DNA of 8,609 nt from Vulcanimicrobiota bacterium (GCA_028287545.1 JAQBPL010000039.1:1-8609), one strand, 5' to 3'; counted from the first letter of the stretch, positions 1-6,183 are shown. Numbers and translations are program-made. The notes: generated by a model from the letters alone, not told the origin.

Positions 1-506
1 CGCTCGGCGAACGCGGTGAGATCTGCATCGCCGGACCGAACGTGATGAAAGGCTACTGGAAGAACCCGCAGGCGACGGCCGACTCGATGACCGCCGCCGG
101 CTTCTTCCGCACCGGCGACGTCGCGTAAATGGACGAGGACGGTTTCGTCTTCATCGTCGACCGCATCAAGGACATGTTGCTGTGCGGCGGATACAACGTG
201 TATCCGCGCAACATCGAAGAGGCGATCTACACGCATCCCGCCGTCGCCGAATGCTCGGTCATCGGCGTGCCGGACGAATACCGCGGGCAATCGCCCAAAG
301 CGTTCATCGCGCTCAAGCCAGGCGCGGAGCCGTTCACGATCGACGAGATCAAAGACTTTCTCAAGGACAAGCTCGGCAAGCACGAGATGGTGCAACAGAT
401 CGAGTTCCGCGCTTCGTTGCCGAAGACGCCGGTCGGAAAGATTCTGAAGACCGCGTTGTACGAAGAGGAGGCCCGGCGGCGCGCGGCCGCCGGCGTCACC
501 GCCTGA
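1..506 (+). pseudogene. Acyl-CoA ligase (AMP-forming), 3' part, interrupted by in-frame TAA
   Basis: Reading from base 3, the frame encodes a typical ANL-superfamily adenylate-forming enzyme: a GEICIAGPNVMKGYW stretch, then GFFRTGDVA just before the break, then MDEDGFVFIVDRIKD after it. The TAA at 126-128 stands where relatives usually have an aromatic residue (DVAYMDEDG-like), so one base change (TAC or TAT to TAA) explains it, and no frameshift is present. The frame then runs intact to TGA at 504-506. Such enzymes activate a fatty or hydroxy acid to its CoA thioester with ATP. Lying just upstream of phaE/phaC, it could feed the PHA synthase. The 5' part, with the P-loop and most of the substrate pocket, is outside the window. 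This may be a real nonsense mutation, a sequencing error, or a gene split in two. Other genes here end in TAA, so stop-codon recoding is unlikely. Confidence 0.75.
129..506 (+). CDS. C-terminal domain of acyl-CoA ligase as separate ORF (125 aa)
   Basis: This is the intact reading frame that starts at the ATG directly after the TAA (TAAATG), so it could be translated by reinitiation. It holds the hinge motif VDRIKD (residues 10-15), the GGYNVYPRNIEEAI stretch (about 20-33) that begins the mobile C-terminal lid, and the PKTPVGKILK motif (98-107) whose Lys104 is the conserved catalytic lysine for adenylation. The codon choice matches the neighbours and no residue looks damaged, so decay, if real, is recent. 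Alone it lacks the ATP- and acid-binding core and should be inactive unless it pairs with an upstream fragment. Its TGA overlaps the ATG of the next gene (TGATG at 504-508), which indicates translational coupling to the synthase subunit. Confidence 0.7.
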   Translation: MDEDGFVFIVDRIKDMLLCGGYNVYPRNIEEAIYTHPAVAECSVIGVPDEYRGQSPKAFIALKPGAEPFTIDEIKDFLKDKLGKHEMVQQIEFRASLPKTPVGKILKTALYEEEARRRAAAGVTA

Positions 507-883
507 TGGCAGACTCCGTCAAGGACCCGATGGCGCTCTGGCGCGACCTGCTGGGCCAATGGGAAAAGAGCGTGAACGCGCTCGCCAACGAGACGATGGG
601 CTCCGAGGAGTACAGCCGTTCGATGAACGGCGCGATGGGTCTGACGCTCAAGATGCAAGAGTCCATGAAGGACGTCATGGCCACGTATTTGGCGAACATG
701 AACCTGCCGAGCCGGGTCGATTTCACGCGGCTCGACGAGCGCGTGCAGGGGATCGAAGGCCGGCTCGATCGCATCATCGCGCTGCTCGAGCGCGGCGCGC
801 TCGCGGGCGCCGCGCCGTCGACGCCGACGGCACCGCGTCCCCCGCGCACGAAGCGCCCGCCCTCGGTCGAACGCAAGGCTTGA
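506..883 (+). CDS. phaE: Small PhaE-like PHA synthase subunit (125 aa)
   Basis: The ATG at 506 overlaps the ligase stop, and the protein ends 1 nt before the phaC start. Residues 1-60 are mostly helical and polar, rich in Met and Trp (DPMALWRDLLGQWEKSV). Residues 64-95 (NMNLPSR, then LDERVQGIEGRLDRIIALLE) match the conserved C-terminal segment of PhaE subunits: an N-L-P-[ST]-R turn followed by a heptad-patterned coiled coil. Residues 97-125 are a Pro/Ala/Arg-rich basic tail. PhaE binds PhaC in class III synthases and stimulates chain growth. Classical PhaE is about 360 aa, so this is roughly a third of the usual length and nearer in size to the PhaR subunit of class IV enzymes. The assignment rests on the NLPSR-coil segment and on the position next to phaC. 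A PHA-synthase-associated phasin-like protein is the main alternative. Confidence 0.7.
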   Translation: MADSVKDPMALWRDLLGQWEKSVNALANETMGSEEYSRSMNGAMGLTLKMQESMKDVMATYLANMNLPSRVDFTRLDERVQGIEGRLDRIIALLERGALAGAAPSTPTAPRPPRTKRPPSVERKA

Positions 884-884
884 C

Positions 885-1961
885 GTGAACGCCGCACCGG
901 ACGGCGCGGAAACCCTCACCCGCATCCAGGGTGAGGTCGAACGCGCCATCCAGCGCAGCATCAAAGGGATCGAATACATTGCGTCGCCGTCGATCTCGGT
1001 CGGACCGACGCCCAAAGACGTCCTTTACGAGCAAGGGACGCTGCATCTGTATCACTACCACCCGATGAGCGAGGAGATCTACCGCATCCCGATTCTCATC
1101 GTGATGGCGACGAGCAATCGCGGCTACATCCTCGACCTCGCCCGCGGCCAGAGCTTCGTCGAGTTCCTGCTGCTCAAGGGATACGACGTCTACCTGATCG
1201 ACTGGAGCCCGCCGAGCGCGGCGGAGAAGACCCTGCGCTTTGAGGACTACGCGCAGCGCTTCATCCCGGAGTGCGTTCGCCGCGTGCGCGAGGACAGCGG
1301 CGAAGAAGACCTCACGATCATCGGCTACTGCATGGGCGGCGTGCTCTCGGTGATGTACGCGGCCCTGCATCCCGAAGAGACGCTGACGAACCTGGTCTGC
1401 TTCACGACGCCGATCGACTTTTCGCAGATGGAGCTGTTCGCGAAGTGGTCCGACAAGCGCTACTTCGACGTCGACCGGCTGGTCGAGGCAACCGGGAACG
1501 TCCCCTCGGAGCTGATCTTTCAGTCGTTCGACATGCTGCGTCCGGCGACGCGCATCGCCGGGCAGTTTCAGTTGTGGGACAACATGTGGGATGAGAACTT
1601 CGTCAAGTCGTTCCGCGCGTTCGAACGCTGGTCGACCGACACGCTGCCGCTGGCCGGCGAGTATTTCCGCCAAACGATCAAAGAGCTGATCTGGGAGAAC
1701 CGGTTGTTCAAGAACGAACTCAATGTGGGCGGACGCGTCGCGGATCTCCGCAACATCACCGCGCCGATCTTCCACGCGATGGCGGAGCACGACCACATCG
1801 TGCCGTACGCGGCGGCGAAACCGCTGCTCGAAAACGTCGGCTCGACCGACAAGGAAGAGGTCGTGCTCAAAGGCGGACACGTCAGCTTGGTCGCGGGGGC
1901 GAACGCCTCGAAGCGGCTGTGGCCGAAACTCGACGCGTGGCTCGCGGGCCGCTCGGTATGA
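885..1961 (+). CDS. phaC: Class III poly(3-hydroxyalkanoate) synthase PhaC (358 aa)
   Basis: It polymerises (R)-3-hydroxyacyl-CoA into PHA at the granule surface. The start is GTG at 885 with AAGG at 875-878, 1 nt after the phaE stop. The length of 358 aa fits class III and IV enzymes, not the roughly 560-600 aa class I and II forms. Visible features are the SNRGYILDL region (77-85), the DWSPP segment (106-110; DWG is more usual), the lipase-like box GYCMGG with nucleophile Cys149, Asp303 in AEHDHIVP and His332 in GGHVSL. These positions line up closely with the Cys149/Asp302/His331 triad known from Allochromatium vinosum PhaC. The conserved WDNMWDE (231-237) and WENRL (270-274) stretches are also present. 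No key residue is missing, so the enzyme should be active. Its TGA overlaps the ATG of the acetyltransferase (ATGA at 1958-1961). Confidence 0.95.
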   Translation: MNAAPDGAETLTRIQGEVERAIQRSIKGIEYIASPSISVGPTPKDVLYEQGTLHLYHYHPMSEEIYRIPILIVMATSNRGYILDLARGQSFVEFLLLKGYDVYLIDWSPPSAAEKTLRFEDYAQRFIPECVRRVREDSGEEDLTIIGYCMGGVLSVMYAALHPEETLTNLVCFTTPIDFSQMELFAKWSDKRYFDVDRLVEATGNVPSELIFQSFDMLRPATRIAGQFQLWDNMWDENFVKSFRAFERWSTDTLPLAGEYFRQTIKELIWENRLFKNELNVGGRVADLRNITAPIFHAMAEHDHIVPYAAAKPLLENVGSTDKEEVVLKGGHVSLVAGANASKRLWPKLDAWLAGRSV

Positions 1962-2554
1962 ACGGCACCGAAGCGCGCCCGTATCCGCGCACGGTCACGG
2001 TCGGCGGCGCCGATGTCGAGCTGCGCTCGATGCGCGCCGGCGACGAGGCGGCCGTGCTCGCGTTCGCGCGCGAACTGCCGACCCACGACCTGCTGTTCCT
2101 GCCGCGCGACATCACGCATCCGAAGGTGCTCGACGCCTGGGTCGGCGAGATCGAACGCGGCGCGATGATCAGCCTGCTCGCCGTGCGCCGCAACGATGTC
2201 GTGGGAAACGCGACGATCGTGCGCGACCCGCTCTCGTGGTCGCCGCACGTCGGTGAGCTCCGCGTGGTGGTGGCGCGTTCGGTGCGCGGCAACGGTCTCG
2301 GCCGCATCCTCACGGAGGACGCCTCGTCGATCGCGATTGGTCTGGGCATCGAGAAGCTCGTCGCACACATGACGGTCGACCAGCTCGGCGCGATCTCCGT
2401 CTTCGAGGGGATGGGCTACCGCGCCGAAGCGCTGCTCCGCGACCACGTAAAAGACCGCGACGGCCGCAAGCACGACCTCGTCATCCTCAGCCACGACGTC
2501 GAAACCGTCCGCACCCGAATGGCCGCCTACGGCCTCGACAACACCGCCGAATGA
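1958..2554 (+). CDS. GNAT-family N-acetyltransferase coupled to phaC (198 aa)
   Basis: The ATG at 1958 overlaps the phaC stop. A longer frame opening at 1919 would run inside phaC and is not supported. The fold is GNAT: beta strands around 20-26 and 72-88, then motif A at about 101-118 (LRVVVARSVRGNGLGRIL) with the R/Q-x-x-G-x-G/A pyrophosphate loop as RGNGLG (110-115). A Gly-Tyr following the ISVFEGMGY helix marks motif B. GNATs transfer an acetyl or other acyl group from acyl-CoA to an amine, on a protein or a small molecule; the substrate is not evident here. There is only a weak Shine-Dalgarno, so translation probably depends on phaC. The overlap implies a role tied to PHA synthesis, such as acylating PhaC or using CoA thioesters, but that is inference. 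Confidence 0.85.
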   Translation: MNGTEARPYPRTVTVGGADVELRSMRAGDEAAVLAFARELPTHDLLFLPRDITHPKVLDAWVGEIERGAMISLLAVRRNDVVGNATIVRDPLSWSPHVGELRVVVARSVRGNGLGRILTEDASSIAIGLGIEKLVAHMTVDQLGAISVFEGMGYRAEALLRDHVKDRDGRKHDLVILSHDVETVRTRMAAYGLDNTAE

Positions 2555-2562
2555 CCGTCGCC

Positions 2563-2745
2563 GTCACGCTGAGCGGCGTTGTCACCCCGAGCTTGTCGAG
2601 GGGGCCTCGTCACGCGTCGTGGCCTGCGGTGCAACACGAACGCAAGGCACGAGGGTCGCTCGACGAGCTCGCTCCCCGAAGGGCCCTTCGACAAGCTCAG
2701 GGTGACAGCGGTGTCGCTCACCGTGACAACGCTGTTCAGCGTGAC
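2563..2745. repeat. Composite palindromic intergenic repeat, copy 1
   Basis: The core, 2581-2706 (126 bp), has near-perfect inverted ends: left GTCACCCCGAGCTTGTCGAG (2581-2600), right end reading as the complement with 18 of 20 matches (2687-2706). Outside the core a second inverted pair, 2563-2585 against 2723-2745, matches at 21 of 23 bases. A 21-bp GTCACGGTGAGC-type module (complement of 2702-2722) lies between them on the right only. A perfect 14-bp palindrome CGAAGGGCCCTTCG sits at 2677-2690. The element starts 8 nt after the acetyltransferase stop and ends 5 nt before the SDR start. It would form a large stem-loop in the mRNA. Small reading frames across it are repeat artefacts. Confidence 0.85.
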
Positions 2746-2750
2746 CCCAG

Positions 2751-3518
2751 ATGACCGATATCTCCGAACTCTTCTCCCTTGCCGGGCGCACCGCGCTCGT
2801 TACCGGTGCGTCGAGCGGCCTTGGGCGGCATTTTGCGCGGGTGCTGCATGATGCGGGTGCGTCGGTCGTGCTGGCGGCGCGGCGGGTCGATCGCATCGAA
2901 GCGGACGCGAGGGCGTTCGGCGAGCGCGCGAGCGCGCTGCGGATGGACGTCGCCGACGAGGCCTCGATCGTCGACGGCTTCGAACAGCTCGCAAAGTCGC
3001 ATCCCCCGATCGACATCCTGGTCAACAACGCTGGCATCAGCGGTTCGAACATGATGCTGCAGATGGAGACCCAAGAATGGGACGACGTCGTCGCAGTCAA
3101 CCTGCGCGCGCCGTTTCTGGTGGCGCGCGAGGCTGCGCGCAGGCTCGTCGCCGCCAAGACACCCGGCAGCATCATCAACATCGCGTCGATCCTCGGCATG
3201 CGCGTCGCGCCGGCGCTCGCGCCGTACATGGCGAGCAAGGCCGGGCTGATCCACCTCACGCAAAGCATGGCGCTCGAGTTCGCGCGCTACAAGATCCGCG
3301 TCAACGCAATCTGTCCCGGCTACTTCGACACCGAGATCAACAGCGAGTTTCTGCAGACCGAGTACGCGCAGGCGATGATCAAACGCACGCCCCAACGCCG
3401 CGTCGGCGACCTCAAAGACCTCACCGGCCCGCTGCTCCTGCTCGCCTCCAACGCCGGCGCCTACATGACCGGCACCGCAATCGTCGTAGACGGCGGCCAA
3501 AACAGCAACTCACTCTGA
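2751..3518 (+). CDS. Short-chain dehydrogenase/reductase, candidate 3-oxoacyl-CoA reductase (255 aa)
   Basis: This is a classical SDR of standard length with a Rossmann fold and every catalytic element. The cofactor loop is TGASSGLG (18-25), the NNAG motif is 92-95, and the catalytic residues are Ser146, Tyr159 and Lys163 in the PYMASKAG context. The C-terminal VDGGQ stretch is also typical. An Ala-Ala-Arg-Arg pair after strand beta-2 (about residues 43-46) is compatible with NADP(H) preference. The position after phaC suggests it reduces 3-oxoacyl-CoA to the (R)-3-hydroxyacyl-CoA monomer, the PhaB role, but the family is too broad to prove a substrate. FabG-like or sugar/alcohol dehydrogenases are alternatives. 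ATG 2751 gives the normal SDR N-terminus. No Shine-Dalgarno is visible because the repeat ends 5 nt upstream. Confidence 0.88.
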   Translation: MTDISELFSLAGRTALVTGASSGLGRHFARVLHDAGASVVLAARRVDRIEADARAFGERASALRMDVADEASIVDGFEQLAKSHPPIDILVNNAGISGSNMMLQMETQEWDDVVAVNLRAPFLVAREAARRLVAAKTPGSIINIASILGMRVAPALAPYMASKAGLIHLTQSMALEFARYKIRVNAICPGYFDTEINSEFLQTEYAQAMIKRTPQRRVGDLKDLTGPLLLLASNAGAYMTGTAIVVDGGQNSNSL

Positions 3519-3532
3519 CCCGATCGTGGCGC

Positions 3533-3556
3533 ACCCTTCGACAGGCTCAGGGTGAC
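3533..3556. repeat. Short palindromic intergenic repeat, copy 2 (solo end)
   Basis: This single end of the repeat family (ACCCTTCGACAGGCTCAGGG followed by TGAC) lies 14 nt after the SDR stop. Its outer bases ACCCT and AGGGT can pair to form a small hairpin. It closely matches the right end of copy 1 (CCCTTCGACAAGCTCAGGGT), with A-G versus G-G as the difference. No U-tract follows directly, so a role as an intrinsic terminator is uncertain. Confidence 0.7.
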
Positions 3557-3594
3557 ATAAAAGGGGGCGGCAGGTTGGCTGCTGGCTGCTACAA

Positions 3595-3603
3595 AAGGAG
3601 GTG
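3595..3603 (+). promoter_or_regulatory. Strong Shine-Dalgarno (AAGGAGGTG) for the hydrolase gene
   Basis: AAGGAGGTG is a near-perfect anti-16S match and the strongest ribosome binding site in the window. Measured from GGAGG (3597-3601), the in-frame TTG at 3607 is 5 nt away, which is good spacing. The GTG at 3601 overlaps the site itself and cannot be the start. This is why the hydrolase start is placed at 3607. Confidence 0.6.
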
Positions 3604-3606
3604 TTG

Positions 3607-4488
3607 TTGTTTCGCCATTTGGCCGTTGCTGGTTCGTCCAGCGCGTGCGCGGGAACGACGAGCCGGAAGGATGCTGAACACGTGACGACTGCCAACTGGG
3701 ATTTTGTCGGGTCCACGGCTCGCGAACACCAGGGACTCCGTGCTCCGTCGAAGCTGCTCTGGCTGACCGAGTACCGCTCGATCTGGGAATTCGGCTTCGC
3801 GCTGACCGCAGCTCCGCTGCTCATGACGGCGCCGCGCGGCGACGGGCACCCCGTGCTCGTACTGCCGGGCTTTCTCGTGAGCGACATCTCCACCACGGTG
3901 CTGCGCAATTACCTCAGCCTGCTCGGCTACGACGCGTACGGATGGGAGCTGGGCCGCAACTTCGGCGGCATCAAGAAGAACCGCGCCGGCATTCGCAAGC
4001 GTCTCGAAGAGATCGTCGCCAAGACGGGCAAGAAAGTCACCGTGATCGGCTGGAGCCTCGGCGGCGTGTACGCGCGCGATCTCGCGGTCGCGATGCCCGA
4101 AGCGGTGCGTTCCGTGATCACGCTGGGCAGCCCGTTCTCGCGCAATCCGAACGCCAGCAACATCAGCGACGTATACGAAGCGGTGAGCGGCGAAGCCGAG
4201 TGGGAAGGCGCCGCGCAGATCCCGCACGAGTTCGACGCGATCGCCGGCGATCTCAAGGTTCCCTCGACGTCGATCTTCTCGAAGGTCGATGGCATCGTCA
4301 ACTGGCGCACCTCCATGCTCCGCACGAACGAGCGCACCGAGAACGTCGAAATCATCGGCGCGAGCCACATCGGCCTCGGCGTCAACGCACCGGTTCTCTG
4401 GGCCGTCGCCGACCGTCTCGCCCAACCCGAAGGAACCTTCGCCCCCTTCAAACGCAACGGCCCCTTCGCCCTCGCCTACGCGCGCTAA
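3607..4488 (+). CDS. Alpha/beta hydrolase, lipase/depolymerase-like (293 aa)
   Basis: The fold core begins with PVLVLPGFL (oxyanion-hole region, about 81-89). The nucleophile elbow GWSLGG carries Ser150, the acid is Asp228 in SKVDGIVNW, and the base is His254 in GASHIGLG: a complete Ser/Asp/His triad in the right order. The substrate is not evident. Triacylglycerol lipase, esterase, thioesterase or intracellular PHA depolymerase are all possible, and PHA mobilisation is suggested only by the neighbours. The start is uncertain: TTG 3607 has a near-perfect Shine-Dalgarno, but the first 40 or so codons use more A/T in the third position than the rest and contain no recognised domain. GTG 3682, with GGAAGG 11 nt upstream, would give 268 aa and keep the whole fold. 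No signal peptide or convincing lipobox is seen. The stop overlaps that of the opposing gene. Confidence 0.85.
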   Translation: MFRHLAVAGSSSACAGTTSRKDAEHVTTANWDFVGSTAREHQGLRAPSKLLWLTEYRSIWEFGFALTAAPLLMTAPRGDGHPVLVLPGFLVSDISTTVLRNYLSLLGYDAYGWELGRNFGGIKKNRAGIRKRLEEIVAKTGKKVTVIGWSLGGVYARDLAVAMPEAVRSVITLGSPFSRNPNASNISDVYEAVSGEAEWEGAAQIPHEFDAIAGDLKVPSTSIFSKVDGIVNWRTSMLRTNERTENVEIIGASHIGLGVNAPVLWAVADRLAQPEGTFAPFKRNGPFALAYAR

Positions 4489-5702
4489 ACCGCGTGCCCT
4501 AACACGAGCGCGGCATGCAGCGCAAGACCGGCGGCCCCGCCGACGATGCTGCCGTTCACGCGGATGAACTGAAGATCGGGACCGAGTTCGAGCTCGATCT
4601 TTTCGGTGACCTCGGCGGCGTCCCACTTCTGCACGATGTCGCTGATCAGCAGCGAGAACTGCCGGCGAAACTGCAGTAGCACGGCTTCCACGCCGTCGCT
4701 GAGTTTCGCGTTCAAGCGCGCGACAACGGCAGGTTCTTCGAGCAGTCCCTGCGCGACGCGCGCCGCGATCCCGCTGAGCCGTGTCTCACCGGGCACGTCG
4801 TCCGCCGCGGCCGGAACGCGTCCGAGCCGCGATTTGACGGCATTCCACGCGATCGTTACGAGCCCGTCGAGTCCGGAACCGTCCGCGATCTTCGCCTTGA
4901 ACCGCTCGGCGTTTTCCGTCAACTCCGGATCGTCGCGCAAACGCGTGGTGAAGTCCGCGACGTATCCGTCGAACGCAAGACGCATCGGATGGTCGGGCGT
5001 TTGCGCGACCTCGTCGACGAGGTCGACCATGCCGTCGACGAAGCGGTTGACGACGTACGCATCGAGCCAGCCCGGCGTGAGCGACGATCGTTTGCCGAAC
5101 CGCCGCTTGATCTCGCTGCGCTGATCGTTGAGCCACGCGGCGACGACCGGCAGGATGCGCTCGAGCACGCGCTGGTGCAGTTTGTCGGTGCTGACGATCG
5201 CGAGGATGTCGGCGCCGGTGCGCGCGAGGTCCAGCCGCGCGATCTCCTCGGTCGCGACGCGGCGGATCACCGCTTCGATCTCTTCGTCGTCGACCGCGTC
5301 GATGAGCCGCGGCGTCAGCGCGCGGAACGTCACGAACAGGCTGCGGCAGTTCGCGGGGACGGCAAGCCAGCGCAGCAGGTGGCCTGCGAGATCGAGCTCA
5401 CGCAGCCGCGCCGCGATGTTGCTCGGCGTGAGGAAGTTCTCTTCGACGAAGACGCCGAGTTCCGCGCCGATGCGGTCCTTGTTGTTGGCGACGATCGCGG
5501 TGCGCGGAAACGGGATGCCGCCGGGATGGCGGAACAGCGCGACGACCGCGAACCAGTCGGCGAGGCCGCCGATCAGCGCCGCCTCGCTGAACGCTTCGAC
5601 CCACGCGAGGAACGCGTACTTCGCCTTGAAGTGCGCGGAGAATGCGAAGACGACCGCCATCACGGCAAGCAGTGCCGTGGCGATCGTCTGCATGCGCCGC
5701 AA
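4485..5702 (-). CDS. DUF445 family membrane protein (YjiN-like, 405 aa)
   Basis: DUF445 proteins are poorly characterised inner-membrane proteins. The family signature is clear: a membrane segment (about 4-23), then EAALIGGLADWFAVVALFRH and GGIPFPRTAIVANNKDRIG (about 40-78), a long charged helical middle, and a C-terminal Gly/Ala-rich membrane segment (about 384-402) after LQFIRVNG. Length is normal for the family. The start shown is TTG 5702 (LRRMQTIATALL). ATG 5693 is an alternative. Basic codons ERKRSR continue in frame upstream toward the phasin stop without an ATG, GTG or TTG, so relatives with a basic leader would need a rarer start. No clear Shine-Dalgarno is seen. It lies 54 nt after the phasin stop, in the same frame, and is probably cotranscribed with it. 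The TAG stop shares CTAA with the converging hydrolase gene. Confidence 0.85.
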   Translation of the reverse strand: MRRMQTIATALLAVMAVVFAFSAHFKAKYAFLAWVEAFSEAALIGGLADWFAVVALFRHPGGIPFPRTAIVANNKDRIGAELGVFVEENFLTPSNIAARLRELDLAGHLLRWLAVPANCRSLFVTFRALTPRLIDAVDDEEIEAVIRRVATEEIARLDLARTGADILAIVSTDKLHQRVLERILPVVAAWLNDQRSEIKRRFGKRSSLTPGWLDAYVVNRFVDGMVDLVDEVAQTPDHPMRLAFDGYVADFTTRLRDDPELTENAERFKAKIADGSGLDGLVTIAWNAVKSRLGRVPAAADDVPGETRLSGIAARVAQGLLEEPAVVARLNAKLSDGVEAVLLQFRRQFSLLISDIVQKWDAAEVTEKIELELGPDLQFIRVNGSIVGGAAGLALHAALVLGHAV

Positions 5703-5756
5703 GCGCGAGCGCTTGCGTTCCGCCGGGACGTCCCAGCTGGTGACGATCAGGGTGAG

Positions 5757-6077
5757 TTAGGCTTCTTTGGTGGCGTCGGCGGCCGGCGCTTCGGGCTTCA
5801 CGGTGACGGACTTGAACAGGCTGACGAGCTGGTTGACGTACTCGTTCTGCTGTTCGATGAGCTTCACGGCGTAGGACGCGTTGAGCTCGTTGATCTGCGT
5901 GACGACGGCCGGAACGTTGCCGAGGCTCGACGACGCGGGGATCTTGCTGGTCGCGTTGTTGACGAGGTCGCGAACCGAGTTGACGGCGGCGATCTGCGCG
6001 GCCTGGGCCTGCTTGAGGGTCTCGAGGCCTTGGTTCTGGAGCTTCTCGATGGTGTCGGTGAAGGCGGTGTTGTTCAT
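5757..6077 (-). CDS. Phasin-like small granule-associated protein (106 aa)
   Basis: The start is ATG 6077 with GAGGAA (6084-6089) 6 nt upstream and a promoter behind it. A longer frame to 6326 crosses the promoter and a repeat and is rejected. The protein is almost entirely amphipathic helix: residues 5-45 (DTIEKLQNQGLETLKQAQAA and onward), a Pro/Ser/Gly break (about 47-59), then a second helix (60-92) with the INELNASYAVKLIEQQNEYV pattern resembling the AxxFAEKLLxxQ region of short phasins. An Ala/Pro/Lys-rich tail ends it. Phasins coat PHA granules, control their size and sometimes stimulate synthase. The call rests on this helix pattern, the size and the PHA neighbourhood, not on a strict motif. 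Another coiled-coil protein cannot be excluded. Confidence 0.65.
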   Translation of the reverse strand: MNNTAFTDTIEKLQNQGLETLKQAQAAQIAAVNSVRDLVNNATSKIPASSSLGNVPAVVTQINELNASYAVKLIEQQNEYVNQLVSLFKSVTVKPEAPAADATKEA

Positions 6078-6120
6078 GTGGGGTTCCTCGCGCTGAGCGC
6101 GGGTCGGCTGAGGTCTGCTA

Positions 6121-6151
6121 AGTATACCAAGCACCATGCTATCCTTGTCAA
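6121..6151 (-). promoter_or_regulatory. Sigma70-type promoter for the phasin gene
   Basis: On the minus strand a perfect TTGACA (6151-6146) is followed by a 19-nt spacer and TATACT (6126-6121), five of six bases of the -10 consensus. The spacer is 2 nt longer than ideal. Transcription would start near 6113, giving a leader of about 35 nt before the phasin Shine-Dalgarno and ATG. The octamer GTGCTTGG occurs twice on this strand, just before the -35 and just before the -10, and could be a regulator half-site. This is also the only A/T-rich stretch of the gap. Confidence 0.6.
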
Positions 6152-6183
6152 GCGCCAAGCACTCCCCGCCCTCATACCCCCTT

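Noticed and set aside
126..128. TAA recoding (alternative genetic code or readthrough)
   Set aside because: TAA ends the hydrolase, phasin, VOC, PhzF and reductase genes here, and no recoding signal is visible, so a mutation or base error is simpler.
227..1015. Minus-strand frame across the ligase, phaE and phaC
   Set aside because: It crosses three genes that have family motifs on the plus strand and has no motif of its own.
774..1880. Long minus-strand frame (368 aa) opposite phaC
   Set aside because: Antisense shadow of a clear PhaC. Composition is Arg/Asp/Val-rich, as expected from the reverse of GC-rich codons, with no domain.
2551..2754. Small frames inside the GNAT-SDR gap
   Set aside because: They translate the palindromic repeat (LVEG/LSLSKG-type peptides) that recurs at other sites, so these are repeat artefacts.
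3607..3660. Lipoprotein signal in the hydrolase N-terminus (SSSAC)
   Set aside because: There is no hydrophobic core before the Cys and the residues before it do not fit the lipobox.
6121..6175. Sigma54 promoter before the phasin gene
   Set aside because: No GG/GC pair with the 10-bp -24/-12 spacing is present, whereas TTGACA and TATACT fit sigma70.
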